Positions 37,401 through 49,400 of a stretch of 64,000 nucleotides of DNA are shown here, piece by piece. This DNA comes from Lanius collurio (lineage: Eukaryota; Chordata; Aves; Passeriformes; Laniidae), in NCBI GenBank assembly GCA_020086605.1, contig JACBWW010000015.1, positions 19,934,874 to 19,998,873 of the forward strand. Reading direction: 5' to 3'. The translations under genes were made by a program, and so were the position numbers. Under the pieces are notes generated by a model that saw nothing but the letters and a program-made list of their open reading frames with translations, was not told the origin of the DNA and did no database searches. The first letter of the stretch is position 1, and the number at the start of each line of letters is the position of its first letter.

Positions 37401-40400
37401 AGGAAATGTTCAGGGAGCAAGAAGGATCTAGGGGAATAATGAACCTGAAACACAGTACAGAGAAGCAGAAAAGTGATGTTCAGCTTGTAGCATTGAGTAA
37501 CTTTGCTGTGATTTCAGCAGAGTACCATGTCAGACTAGCAGATACTGGAAAGAAAACAGAATGGGACCACAAAAAAATCAGGCCTGGCATATTAGGTGAT
37601 GCTATGGGAAGCTGATATAGGGTGTTTACTAAGGAGCTTGTTCTTGTTAGGCTCTCGTTCCTTACCCTGTAGTAAGAAGCAGCAAGTCCCAGAGTAAGGC
37701 AAATTTCCTGTGCTAATGAACCTGTGTTGTCCTATTTTCCTTTCTCTGGGCTTATCAGGAAACAGTCTATTGCTGCTGCTGCTGCCTGCAGAATCTTGGC
37801 CCTCCTGTTACCATGATGGATGTATTTCATTTTTATTCTGATCCCAGATTATTCCATAACTGGAAAATACCTTTGAGATCCAGAGAAACGAGACAAGAGT
37901 GTCTGACTTGTGAGAGGCTTTAATGAAAGAAGTGGGGAAATGAGCTTAAGGTTTTAGTTGCTCACTCTGTTTTATTCATTAATGTTTCTTTTCAGCTGTC
38001 GTGTTTCTTATAGATGGTCACAAGTAATTAAAATGCAGACCGATGGTTTTTTCTTTCCTTCATTACTCACATCTTGGTCAATTAACACATAAACAGGAAA
38101 AAAACTCCATGGATTTCAGTCCTCAGTTTTTCTCCTGAGGAGAGGCACACATCTCCTGCACAAATGCAGGGATATGCATTCCTGTTTTTCAGTGCAGTTT
38201 GTTTCTGTTGACATTTCCATTCAGTATCCAGGGTAACTCATTGCTGTGATAATTGCCTGCTTGCCCTCTATATCATGTAGTATGCCAGATAAGGTAAAAA
38301 AAAAAAGCAGTAGTATTTCCTTGGGAAACCTGAAGCAGTCACATGGAATTAAGAATTCATAGGAATTATTTTAGTCACTTGATGATGGCTCAGTTTCCAG
38401 CCTTCCATTATCACCCCTCAGCAGGCACCGAGGGAAAGAAAACTTCTGCTTTAAAGAAACTATGATTTTTCAGAGATAAAGTTTTGGGCAATGATTGTTT
38501 CCTACACTACAGCATCAGAATGTCTCAGCTATGACTGTATTGTTTAGGCACCACACAAGCATTTAGTAAGTGATCATTTTTCTCCAGGAGGTTTCTGACT
38601 GTGTCCAGACAAATGAGGGTAGAAGAGTGAGGAAGGGTGAAAGAAAACCACCAAAACATTTTTTAATAGTGGGCATGAGTTTAAAATCAGTTTTGCAAGG
38701 AAAGGGAATTCCTATATGGTTGGGACAAACAAGCCTTATTTGTTACTGTAACTCCATGGATTAGAGTTACAAGTACTGCCTATACAGAAGTTTCTGTAAA
38801 AACAGGGACATGTCTTTCAGAGACTTAGTAGAACAAAATTGTATTCTAGATCTCAAAAATGGCCATAAGAATTTGTTTTTAATGACTTAAGTAATTTCAT
38901 AGCTTCCACCCAACAATTTGAGCCCTCTTCTGCTCTTTGGAAGAGGAACCATGCAATCCTATAGGTGTGGGTTGTGAGTAGGTACCTGAGTAACAAACCC
39001 TCAGTGGCTGTTACCATGTTCTCACTACTTATATATGGAGCTATAACCTCTGCTAGGACCCCTTTTTAAGAGATCACCTTCCCCAGATGCCTTTGTTTGA
39101 GAGCCACTTCTGTTATTTAGCCAGGCAATGGAAATGCTTGACCTTGCATCACATCTGTGCAGCCAGTCAGCTCCTTCAGGGGCAGCAAGCACTTGTCTGC
39201 TCAAGCCTTCATCCAATATGGAATGCAATCTCATGTCTTATATAATATACCCAGGGAAACACCGATAAATGCAGATTCTGTTTTCTCTCTGGAAGTTTAG
39301 TCATTGCTTTTTCATAGGCTGTATGCAGACAGGTAATAAATATTTTGTGTTGTTGATACCTGACTCAAATTCAGATTAGCACCTGATGGTAGAAATGTTT
39401 TCCTTTAAACCTAGCCCTAAAAAATGTCTCAGAGGCTCACAGCAGTCATTGCTCTCTCCAAATGTGGCAGAGAGCAGGCACATTCCTCTATAACAATACT
39501 CAAGAAACTTGCTATCTACTAATATTGCACCTCTTTGGAATTCTTCATCTACTATTAGCACTTTTTTTTTTTTTTAATTAGCAGTGAAATATTTTGGTCT
39601 TTCTTCTCTTGGAGACAGGTCTAATTTTCACTCTCGTTTTTATTTATTTACTTGTTAGAAGTTCTTTTCAATGTTGAACAGTACCATAACCTCTTCATAG
39701 AGAAAATCTTTGTAGCTCACAACTTGTAAGTGGACAAGCAGACAATTCTAGGGAAATCTGCACCCATACAAAGTGTATGCTTCTTATAGGCCACACTAGA
39801 TAAACTTTTCTACCCCTCTTGCCAAGTTATCCAAGAATTATTGAGAAGAAATATGTATGTGAAGCTCCAGAAATGGGGACACAGAAGTTGTTTTGGGAGG
39901 GCGATTTTTCAGCGGGAGTTGTTTGGGGAATTCTGGCAATGCATGTTTACCTGAAAGGCAATATTTCTTTTGCATGTTCAGCTTCTGGAAATCCTAAAAG
40001 CAGTTCTGGAAACCAGACTCAGACAGGGAGTGAAATCCCCTATTCTAGTGAGTATTCTGACTTAATTGTACAGCTTTCAAGTTTTGAGTTGTTCAGTTTT
40101 GCTTTTGATAAGTGATTGGCATAGCAGACAAATTAAACCGGCATTTTTATTTGCAGCCTTACTGGACTTAAGCCCTATTACAAACCAAATTTAAATGCTG
40201 GTTATAAAACTTCTCTCAAAGAAAAACACAGCTCGATAAGTTGACACTGCTCTCACTGTAGAGCAGCACAATTATTCCTAAGGATTGATCCAGAGTGGTA
40301 AAATTGAAAAAAAAAAGAGAGAGAGAAAGAGTTATCCCCTGTGAGAGAAGACACAAGGGAACACACAAAAAAATTGCTCATATACACGTTGTACATATTA

Positions 40401-43400
40401 TATGAGTGTTTTGTTGTGAATGTATGATACAAATATATTATTCATATTGTCATGGGAGGGAAGGTCTAGGAGGCAGTCTTCTGCAGACTCTTTAAGCACT
40501 TGATATTTGAGTGATGCATGCTACTTAATCTTTCATTTTAATATTATGCATCTCTGGGGCAAGAGTGTTGCTGCAGATTTGCTGTTTCCTACCCAGCGTA
40601 CTGTCTAAGCAAAACGTGTTTGATGTTTTACCACTGTAAACCGTCTCCCTCTAGTTCCATAGATGCACAGACACCTCTATATGAACATTAAATATTAACT
40701 GCTTCGAGAGCCATTGAAAGCAGCCCTGACACAGGGCTTAGGCCAGCAGGTGGAACAGTGCCTGTTTGAATGTGGCCGGTCGCTGCCAGAGAAAAGATAA
40801 AAAGGGAGAAGCTGGGCTTATGTATTTCCCCAGGAAAGCTTCTCTTCATTACATAATTCTTTCCTTTTTTTGCTTCTTGGCTGGGAAACACCTGTGAGGA
40901 AATGGCAGATGGTGGGAAATAATAAAAGGAAAGAAATGTCCTCATTTTAAAAGGAGATCTTGCATTTTCTATCCCTGGTTGTAAGTGCTGTGGGGAATGT
41001 TACTGAATTATGTAACTCCTTGGTGTCTTTCTGTGTGCACAATGCTAAAATCAAAATAATAAATAATCACTTCAGTTGCTGAATTTCAGAAAGGTCTCTT
41101 TTTTTTTTTTTTTTTTTTTCCAAAGAAAGAGGAAAAAATAGATTGCATGTTCAAAAAATTTATCTCTGGAACACAACTTTCTCAGAAAATCTTTGGAGGC
41201 CATCAGCACTGGGGTTGATTGATGAGTGCTTTCCACAAAATTATGGTGGGCCAGTAGAGCAGGTGCTGAAACTTTGTTCTTTTACTGAAAAATGGGTGAA
41301 AGCAGTTCCACAGGGCAGCAGGAATGCCAGGGAAGGAGTAAGGGTGGGAGAAGGAAGGTGCTTCAGTCTTCCTTCCCCAGAGAGCCTAAGCCTGAGTCTC
41401 AGTGGTTGCAGCAAGAGTAGGAGAAGGTTACCCCGCTCCAGAGAAATGGATAATGCTTGGTGAAACGGAGCTGGAGGTGCCTCTCACCTTAATGTGAGAG
41501 GCAATGTAAGTCAGAGGCAGCAGCCAAAATTATGTTCTTCCTCTTTTGCAGATGTTATCTTGCCAATTGTCATCACCCTGATAGTCATTACCCTCTCTGT
41601 CTTCTCACTGGTAGCTTTGTACAAAATGTGCCAGAAGAAAACTCCAGGTATTTGGTTTGCTTTCTCTGCAGGGGAGGGGGGGAAATCAATGTGCTTTTTA
41701 TTATTAAAAGATCTCTTTTAGATTACCTTAACCATCGCTGTTGTGGCAGTCTGGTGGGAAAGCCTTTTGTATTTTGCAGTATTTTGCCTAAAGTGGGAAA
41801 CTAACACTTCATTTTCAAAAACAGTAGGAAGAGCAGAGTGAGCAAAAATGGTTTTTGGAGAACATATAATGCTGTAAAGCCTTTTGTTCATGCTTTTGCA
41901 GCTACAAAGAGCTAACAAACACCTGTGCTAACACAATCAATCAGATAGACAGTGAAAACTAAATTTGAAATTATTCAACAAAATCACTTTATTTATTTTA
42001 TCTTTCTTCTAGATATAGGCAAAGAAATATCAATGTTTTCGGATATGCCCAATACATACATGCACACACGCACACACGATGCATGAGTAAAATTTTCCAG
42101 TTACGGTATAATGTGCATGGAACAAAATCCCTGAGCAAACAGTATTTGCAGAAATAGTCATTTTGACAGAGCAGCTAAAGTCAGTATCTGTTTCTCTGTT
42201 GTCCATTAAACACTTAACATAATGGGTTAGAGTTCCATCAGAGTCCGTTTGACAAATATTTCAGGGCTGCCCAAGTAGGCCACAGGTAAGTGTAAATCTC
42301 CATTAAGTGAAAACCCAGATCTGAATCCAGACTGTGGTTTTTCTGTCCCTGTGAGCTGGCATGAGTTCAGAGACCCGTGCAGAGCTGTGAAATCACCAGG
42401 CCTTGGAAATACAAAATCACAACAGGGTGTTGAAGCTGTAAACCAAGACAAACAGTGTGTCACAATCAATTTAGCCAATGACATGGAAAAACAGACCCGA
42501 TAAACAGAGGAAGGTATGATCCTTACTTAGGAAATTACGGAATATTTAGAGTCAAGAGACAAAGATGTGAGATGAAGAACATTTCCTTACTAGCCTCCTC
42601 TCTGCACAAATGTCATCAGGCACTGTATTAGCAAATTCATTTTGAAGACAGAGTAGTTATCTGTGGTGCTTCCTGTAGGATTTGCCCGGACGGATCCAGT
42701 GCACTTCCCCTGCGCATGGAAAGCCGTGTGCTTGGTGCCGTGGAGTTGGCTCCGTGTCTCTGATGTAACCCCCGGCCCCTTCCATCTGCCCACACTTGCA
42801 CATAAGCATAAAATACATTCTGTATATGATTCATTTTGGAGACAAACCTGTTCCTTGCCCATGGGGATGACAAACTCTGTTCTCAGATGTCATGCCAGGC
42901 TGTACCCACAGGGGGTACAGCCTCAGGAACACCCTTGTTTCCTCAGTCCCCTCACCCCGTGTCTTTTAGCTCAGTTATTGTGTACTTGAGAACCATCACA
43001 TGCTCATGTCCTCTGTGCCAGCTACCCAGGGATTTGGGAGCTGCAGGGAAAAAAGTGCTTCTGTTGTGCTCTTGGGCAAGTCCTCTGTCATTCTCCCTGG
43101 TTTCCAGAAGCATCAGTATGAGCAGCATCAGTTCACTTCCATAGCTGACCAGAAAAATAACAATTACTATTCAAGCTAGTTGGTTGTGTGAATGAACTTA
43201 ATGCAGTACTGCAAAATTACAGCTGAGCCTTCTGCCAGCAAATGCAATAGCCATGTCTAAATGTCTGGAGTTTGAGTTCCAGCAGTCAAAATTATATTAA
43301 CTTTTTTTTCTTCTTCCAGAGAGGCAAGAGAATGGTGCTGAACAGTAAGTTGGATCCTTTTCATTGCTTTGAGATCTATCACAGGGCACTTGTAAATGCA

Positions 43401-46400
43401 GCAGATTTTGCATAGGACTTTCTTTGATCTTTCTCTGTTTAAACATAATAATCAGTTGCCACCCCAAAGAGAAATATCCTGTTGAAAGTGCTGCACTTGC
43501 AGTTATTGTAGACCTGTATGCATGATAAGCAGCTGTTTCAGCATGGATAGAAATGTGGCGACTCTCAACTGTTTTGCAAGTGGTCATTTTGAAATGAATA
43601 AACAACTTATGCTGTGCCACAGGACTCATTGGCCCAGTCTTTTTTCTTTTTTTTTTCCACTTTTTGCCCCATTGATCCCCCCCTTCTCCCTCCGCATCTT
43701 TTCCCACCCCCCTTCTTTTGTTCATATTTTCTCTCTTTTTAATGTGTTTCTTTTATTCTGGATTATTTTTATTTATTTATTTATTTTATTTATTTTTATT
43801 TATATTTCTTTTGGTCCCCATTATATCATGTTTCTCTGTCCCATCTTGTTTCCACTAGATCATTTGCATAGGCTCAGTTGAAGTGGTAGTGGCATAAGAA
43901 GTGTGAGGAGAGGGAAACTAAGAAAGATCCATTAGAAGATACATGCAAAAGGCCATTGAGCTTGGCAGTGACCACTTCTGTGCCCAAAAGCAACATTTTG
44001 GCTGCTGATTTATTTGGTAGCTCTGATTCCTTGGGCATCTGAAGTGGTCCTTCTTTGCAATTCAATATGGGTAAAGGGCTTGCATTGACAGAAAAAATAT
44101 ATGACTCTTTTTCCCCAGATGTACCACCTCTGTGAAGTCCTAGATTAAACCTGAAGTCATTAAACTTGATTTATTACATATTGTAAGAGAAAGGTATTTT
44201 CAGAGATGTTGTTTTATGATGTTTTCCACCACCAAGATTTCCACTGCATGATCCCATGCAAAGCCCTTTTTAAGCCTGCCAGTGTAGACTGGAGTAGATG
44301 CTGCCTCCTCGGGACTATAATTTTAGAGTTTTGTTTGGCTAACCATCGTGTGCTGACTTTCTGCTTAAATGTTTTCTGACTTCAACAGGGCCCAGTCAGA
44401 TAAAGAAGGAGTCAAACTTCTTTCTGTGAAGACAACTTCTTCTGAGACTGGTGAGTGTTTCCTTGGCGTATGTCTGTTTCCCTGTCTGAGCTCAGAGTAG
44501 AGCAGCTTTTGGGATGCCCTTTCCAATAGCAAGCCCATCTTTACTTCCTGTCAGATCAAAGTCACTGCAAACAATTCCTCTACAGTGCAAATCCCCAGGC
44601 TGGGATCCTGTAGAGCTGCAGTTTAGCTGTTCTGTGTGTGCTGTCAATATTTGGGAGTGAGAAGTACGACTGGTTTAGGAAAATATTTTTTAAAATCATT
44701 GATGGTAAGCGATCTAGCAAGGCATGTTCAGGAGTAACAGTGATCACTGTATTTATCAGCTAGATCTGGCTGTACAAGGAGGTTTGAAGACTGGTAATAT
44801 CAAAATCACAGAATGTTCTGGTCTGGAAGGGACCCTCAGGTGAATTTAAGTGAATGGCTTACATGAAGATCAAACCCACAACCTTGGTATTGTTATTACC
44901 ATGCTCCAACCAACTGAGCTAATAGCCCAGGGACCAAAATGTTTGGAGTCAGTGCTGTTTGTAATCAGGTTTCCGTTGGAGTTGGTGTCAGTCAGTGTAC
45001 AGTGACTGAGCCCTGTACTCAGTCATTCTTTTCTTTCAAAATCCTACTCTCATTGCAAATTCCTCTGTCCTGTGCTTCAGGTTCTTACAAAATCTGTGGC
45101 AAAAAGCCTAAAGGAACAAAGGTTATTCATAACATTCACAAAAGAAAGCAAAATCTCAAAGGAAAGAGGTGGATGCAGCTATAGATTCTGAAAAATAATG
45201 GAGTATCCCAAAATAAGACTGAGGCAGAACAAAATTCTGACTAATCAATCAAAACCCCTAAATCTCTCATGGTAGAGCTAGCCATTGTGAAACTTCACAC
45301 CTTCACCCAATGCTTTCTCAGTCATGTAGGTCCTCTCTCATCTGCAGAAGTCTTTCCATAGCTTACTTCCTACTTTTTAGGTATAAAGCTCTTTTTTTTG
45401 TCTTTAAATTTTTTGGCCATTTGTTTCTCCTACTGACATTTCTGAGGTTGACCAATAGCTGCTTTCTCCTTTTGTCCAAATCCTAGGGAAGTCCTCTGAA
45501 ACACAGTACTTGATCTGAACTATCCTCTGTTTGCTGGAGAGGCACAGTTTAGACTCTCCAGCCTTCTCTGCAACTCCCAGAAGTTTTCATGCAATCCAAA
45601 ACACCTACAAGGGCACCTCTGGCAGCTGTTGCAGCAAACCAGAGTCAGGCAAGGTCCCTGCCCATGTCTTCGTGACACAGAGCTAGGGGTAGAGTGGGAC
45701 AGGAAGAGCCTGCTCCTCCACAGGACACATCATTCTGCCCCACTGTGCTGGGCAAAGGCAAACTACACTTTGGCACTTTAGAGGCTGCACTTCATGCTTT
45801 GGGAATTTTTTTTTTTTAGTACATGTCTTTGGGAATGGACTTCTAGCTTAATTTTGAGTATGGAGTTCGTGTATGTTTTCTTAAAATCATACCTTTTTTT
45901 TTTTTTGAAAACTGAATGAAGTTGGAAACTAACTAAGGGACATTTTTTTGATTGATTCTGCCCTCATGCCATTCAGAAATAAAGTGACTTCATTGAGAGT
46001 AGCAGAAATGTTTGTGGTTTACAGCAGGATAAATGAGAAAAGACACAGGCTTACTTCTTTTTTTCCCCAGATGAGCTCTGGTGCCTGTTAATCAGCTACT
46101 GGCTCACTGAGTATCTGAGCATCTTCCATCCAGAGGATGCTTGATATTCTTTTTTACTGAAAAAGAATTCTATTATTAGAAGATTTGAGTCATAACCACT
46201 TAGAAGACAAGATTCTTGCCCTCTTCTCATTAATACAATTCATATTTAAACTAGCTGCCATTTTCTCTTGAATTCTTACATCGTTATATGTTTCAAAATT
46301 AAACATGCTTTCACAGAAATGGAAGTCCTGCTTTTGCCCAGGTTTTTAGAGTCACTTTACTTCTTAAATTAAAAGCACTCTGGCAGAGGGGTCTCTTTCT

Positions 46401-49400
46401 TCCAGAAATATCTGTCTCTCATATCGGCATTTCAAATATGGTAGGAGGCCTCCCCATTGGAATCAGATTTACTTGCTTCGTTAGAATCTCATGCAAAAGG
46501 CAAGTATTTCGTGTAGTATAGACACAAGAACTGTCTGACTCGTGGGCCTTCTCACAACTACTGACAACAACTGCCCTGCATAAAACTTCTTTACATGTGT
46601 TCTTCTTCTTTCCTTGGTCCAGCTGTTTAGAAAGTGTGTGTTGTGGCTGTCTCTGTACATACCAACAAAACTACAGGAAGTTGTGAATAGAAAGACTAAA
46701 ACTAGAAAGATCTAAAGAGCAGCCTTTACTTTACAGGGGGGGCTACATCATCCTCTCACTATCAATAGGCAGCTCCTCCCTAAGGTCAAGCATATAGAAA
46801 ATGAAATTCTGCTTTGATATGTATTCAAATTAAGCTTTATTAGAAGTATACATTGGGTTTTGGTTGGTTTTTTGTTTTGTTTTTTTTTTCATTTTTGGTT
46901 TTTATTCCAAACAGAAGACTTTGAGATTATTTAATGTTGTAAAATATGTACAGGACAAATAAGGACATACAAACTGTTCAAGCAAGCAACTTAGAAAGAC
47001 CCTGTGTCAGTGTTGTGCATAGATCTTTATCAAAGGTTATGGTGAGTTTAACCTTGCCTTATTTTATCTGTCTAAAATCTATGCCAGCTGCACATAGTTG
47101 AAAGAGATATATGGGTCCAGAGGGCTGCCTATCCCATATGCCTTGAGCTGGAACGGGCTGACCTGTGGTGGTCCATAGACTACTGAAGGATCCTATTTCA
47201 GGACTTCTAAAATTAGGTTCTGAATATGAAATGAAAGAAAAAGGAAAGACTCCTTTTTTAGAGGCACATCTGAATTAAATTTAATCAAGAATATTATTTC
47301 AAATACCTACAATTAATGAGAAAGAATACAGGAAAAGAATGGTTTTCAATTAAGCCTGGACTAAAGTAATGTTTTTTAATGGAATAGTGTCATCTGGAAC
47401 ACTAGGTAAAATGGAGCTTTAATATTCTCCTTTTTTATAACTCTTCTTAGAAAGATGGAATTGCTAATGGCTTTGAGCTCTAAGCTACAACTGGTGTAGA
47501 ATTGATGTAAAGTAAAAAAAAGCAGAAAATGAAACTAGACTCAGTAAAATTTTCATGCATATTTGTCAGTGAACTGCAACACCTGACGCAAGGTAAGTGC
47601 CTGTACTTGCATCTGACTTGAAAACTCATCTTGGATAAAAACGCTCAGGATGCTGAATCGTCTCAGAAGTTTTACACTAATGTACAAATGCAGGACTTAT
47701 GGCAGCCATTTCATATTAGCTGTACAGGCAAATTTAGGGTGACTCTCCCTGGGGAGAATAAATGGTCTTCTACAATACAGCATTCTAGAAAATCTACCTG
47801 CAAAAATATTTGTTTGAGATTCAACATAGCCCACAGAACTGCACATTTAGCTTGTCAGTGACAGTTATATTACCTGAGAATATAAGATGGAGGATTTTAA
47901 TTGATGACTAAGAGATCAATACCATCAGCCATGAGGTTAAAGTATTGCCTGTCTTGAAAACAGACCTAACTTTTTCTGTAAGGGTTCTTGTGTATTACAC
48001 TGAGAAATAGCAAGGGTATTGATCACCTTTTTAGGACTGATGAGAAACGCTGAGGGATGAAAATTGCTCAGTTATAGAAAGGTTAGTGAGTAGAAATCTG
48101 GGTAAGGCTACTCCATATAGGTGTATGATGTGTGACAGAAGTATTGACAATGACTTGACAATTTTCTTTTATGGCCCTTGCCTGGAATAAGTATTCTAGA
48201 GCAGGTAAAATGTATGAAAGGCCTTTTTAATAGAAGCACACCAGTTCAATAGTTAATGAAAAGTCTTGTAGGGATGTGCAGGTGATGTAATATTTCTGGT
48301 ATGGGCATAATCCTAGAATCTAAGCATAAGCTGATCTAATAAAGCATGATTTATGACCAGACTGGGCTGGTTTGAGGTGACAGGGTAGGATATGACTTAC
48401 TTGGCTTGTAGGGATATTGCCTGTTCTGCACTGAGTTTGCTGAAAGGGTATTAAATGTGTCAAAGCTGAGGTAACTCAGATTTTGGTGAGGCACTTGAAG
48501 CTGGAGAAGGGTCTTTGGTACTTGTCTGCATTAGGGCTTCCAAAGATACCTACTGTGGACAAATATGAAAATTCAAGTGTTGCTTCTAAACAGAGATGAG
48601 AAAATGTACCAGGCAAAGAGGGATATTTGGGAGACACTTAACTTGTCCATTTGAAACCCCTTTAACTTACTGCAATCATACTGGACAAAGAGACCAGTTA
48701 ATACCTAGAGGTGCTTTCAGATAGCAGTGCAGTGCACGATAGCACGAACTGAGGAAGCAGAAAAACTTGCATTCTCCATATGCTCCACATCACTTCCAAA
48801 AGCTGCTGCTGTTCAGTAGGAATGATGGCCTTAGAGCTGTTATCTGCTGCTTCAACTGAGTGTACCTCAGGACAACCCACTGTGGTGCTAGGGCTTGGAC
48901 ATGGAAAATCCTGTGATGTTCTGAAACAGTGTGGTTGGATGACGTTGTCTTCATCACTGCTTTCCACGACCCTCCAAATGGTGAGACTAATTGTTCTGCC
49001 TCACTCATCAAACCATAGTTGTGGTTTTGGTACAATGGGACAAATCAGGAACTGGTGCAGACCTTGTTTCCTGTTATGTTGAGTACATCTAAGCACAGAC
49101 TGTGGCATTTAAGAAGGTAAGAAATCTTTGGTGTTTACCTCATTAGGGACCCAACCCAGGGAAGTTTACCCCTGTGAGGGGGCATGGTTCCATAGTGGGC
49201 CATGAGGTTCCTCCACATGCATTGGGACTTTGACCTCTTTCTCTTTATATCTAGGATCCAGATGGATGTATTTAGGAGCAGGTGAAGAATCTGAGCCCCT
49301 AGATGAGGCACTCTGTCAATGGAAATTCCCTTCCCTCTTCCAATTACTTCCAAGATAAGCAGTGTAGGTCAGTGAAGAGCAGTCTGCTGGTATGCTGTGT

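Larger units (their letters stand above)
40048..41551 (+). other. EMCN: EMCN intron 7 (1,504 bp)
   Basis: Contains a poly-A/GA microsatellite at 40307-40331, a CTCF-like motif at 40743-40754, and a 21-bp poly-T tract at 41099-41119. Confidence 0.75.
43345..44388 (+). other. EMCN: EMCN intron 9 (1,044 bp)
   Basis: Dominated by a polypyrimidine tract (43636-43745) and a TTTA repeat (43762-43806); no exon other than its flanks. Confidence 0.75.

Noticed and set aside
41494..41804. Open frames of 75 and 90 aa spanning the transmembrane exon
   Set aside because: The 75-aa frame contains the true exon 8 but reads through both introns; only 41552-41647 is coding. The other frame is a shadow.
43297..43725. 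142-aa minus-strand open frame with Lys/Gly/Glu-rich start
   Set aside because: It is the antisense reading of the polypyrimidine tract.
44858..44929. Possible functional tRNA-Ile gene on the minus strand
   Set aside because: The A and B boxes are recognisable but the acceptor and T arms are mutated and the sequence runs into a CR1 tail, so it is a SINE.
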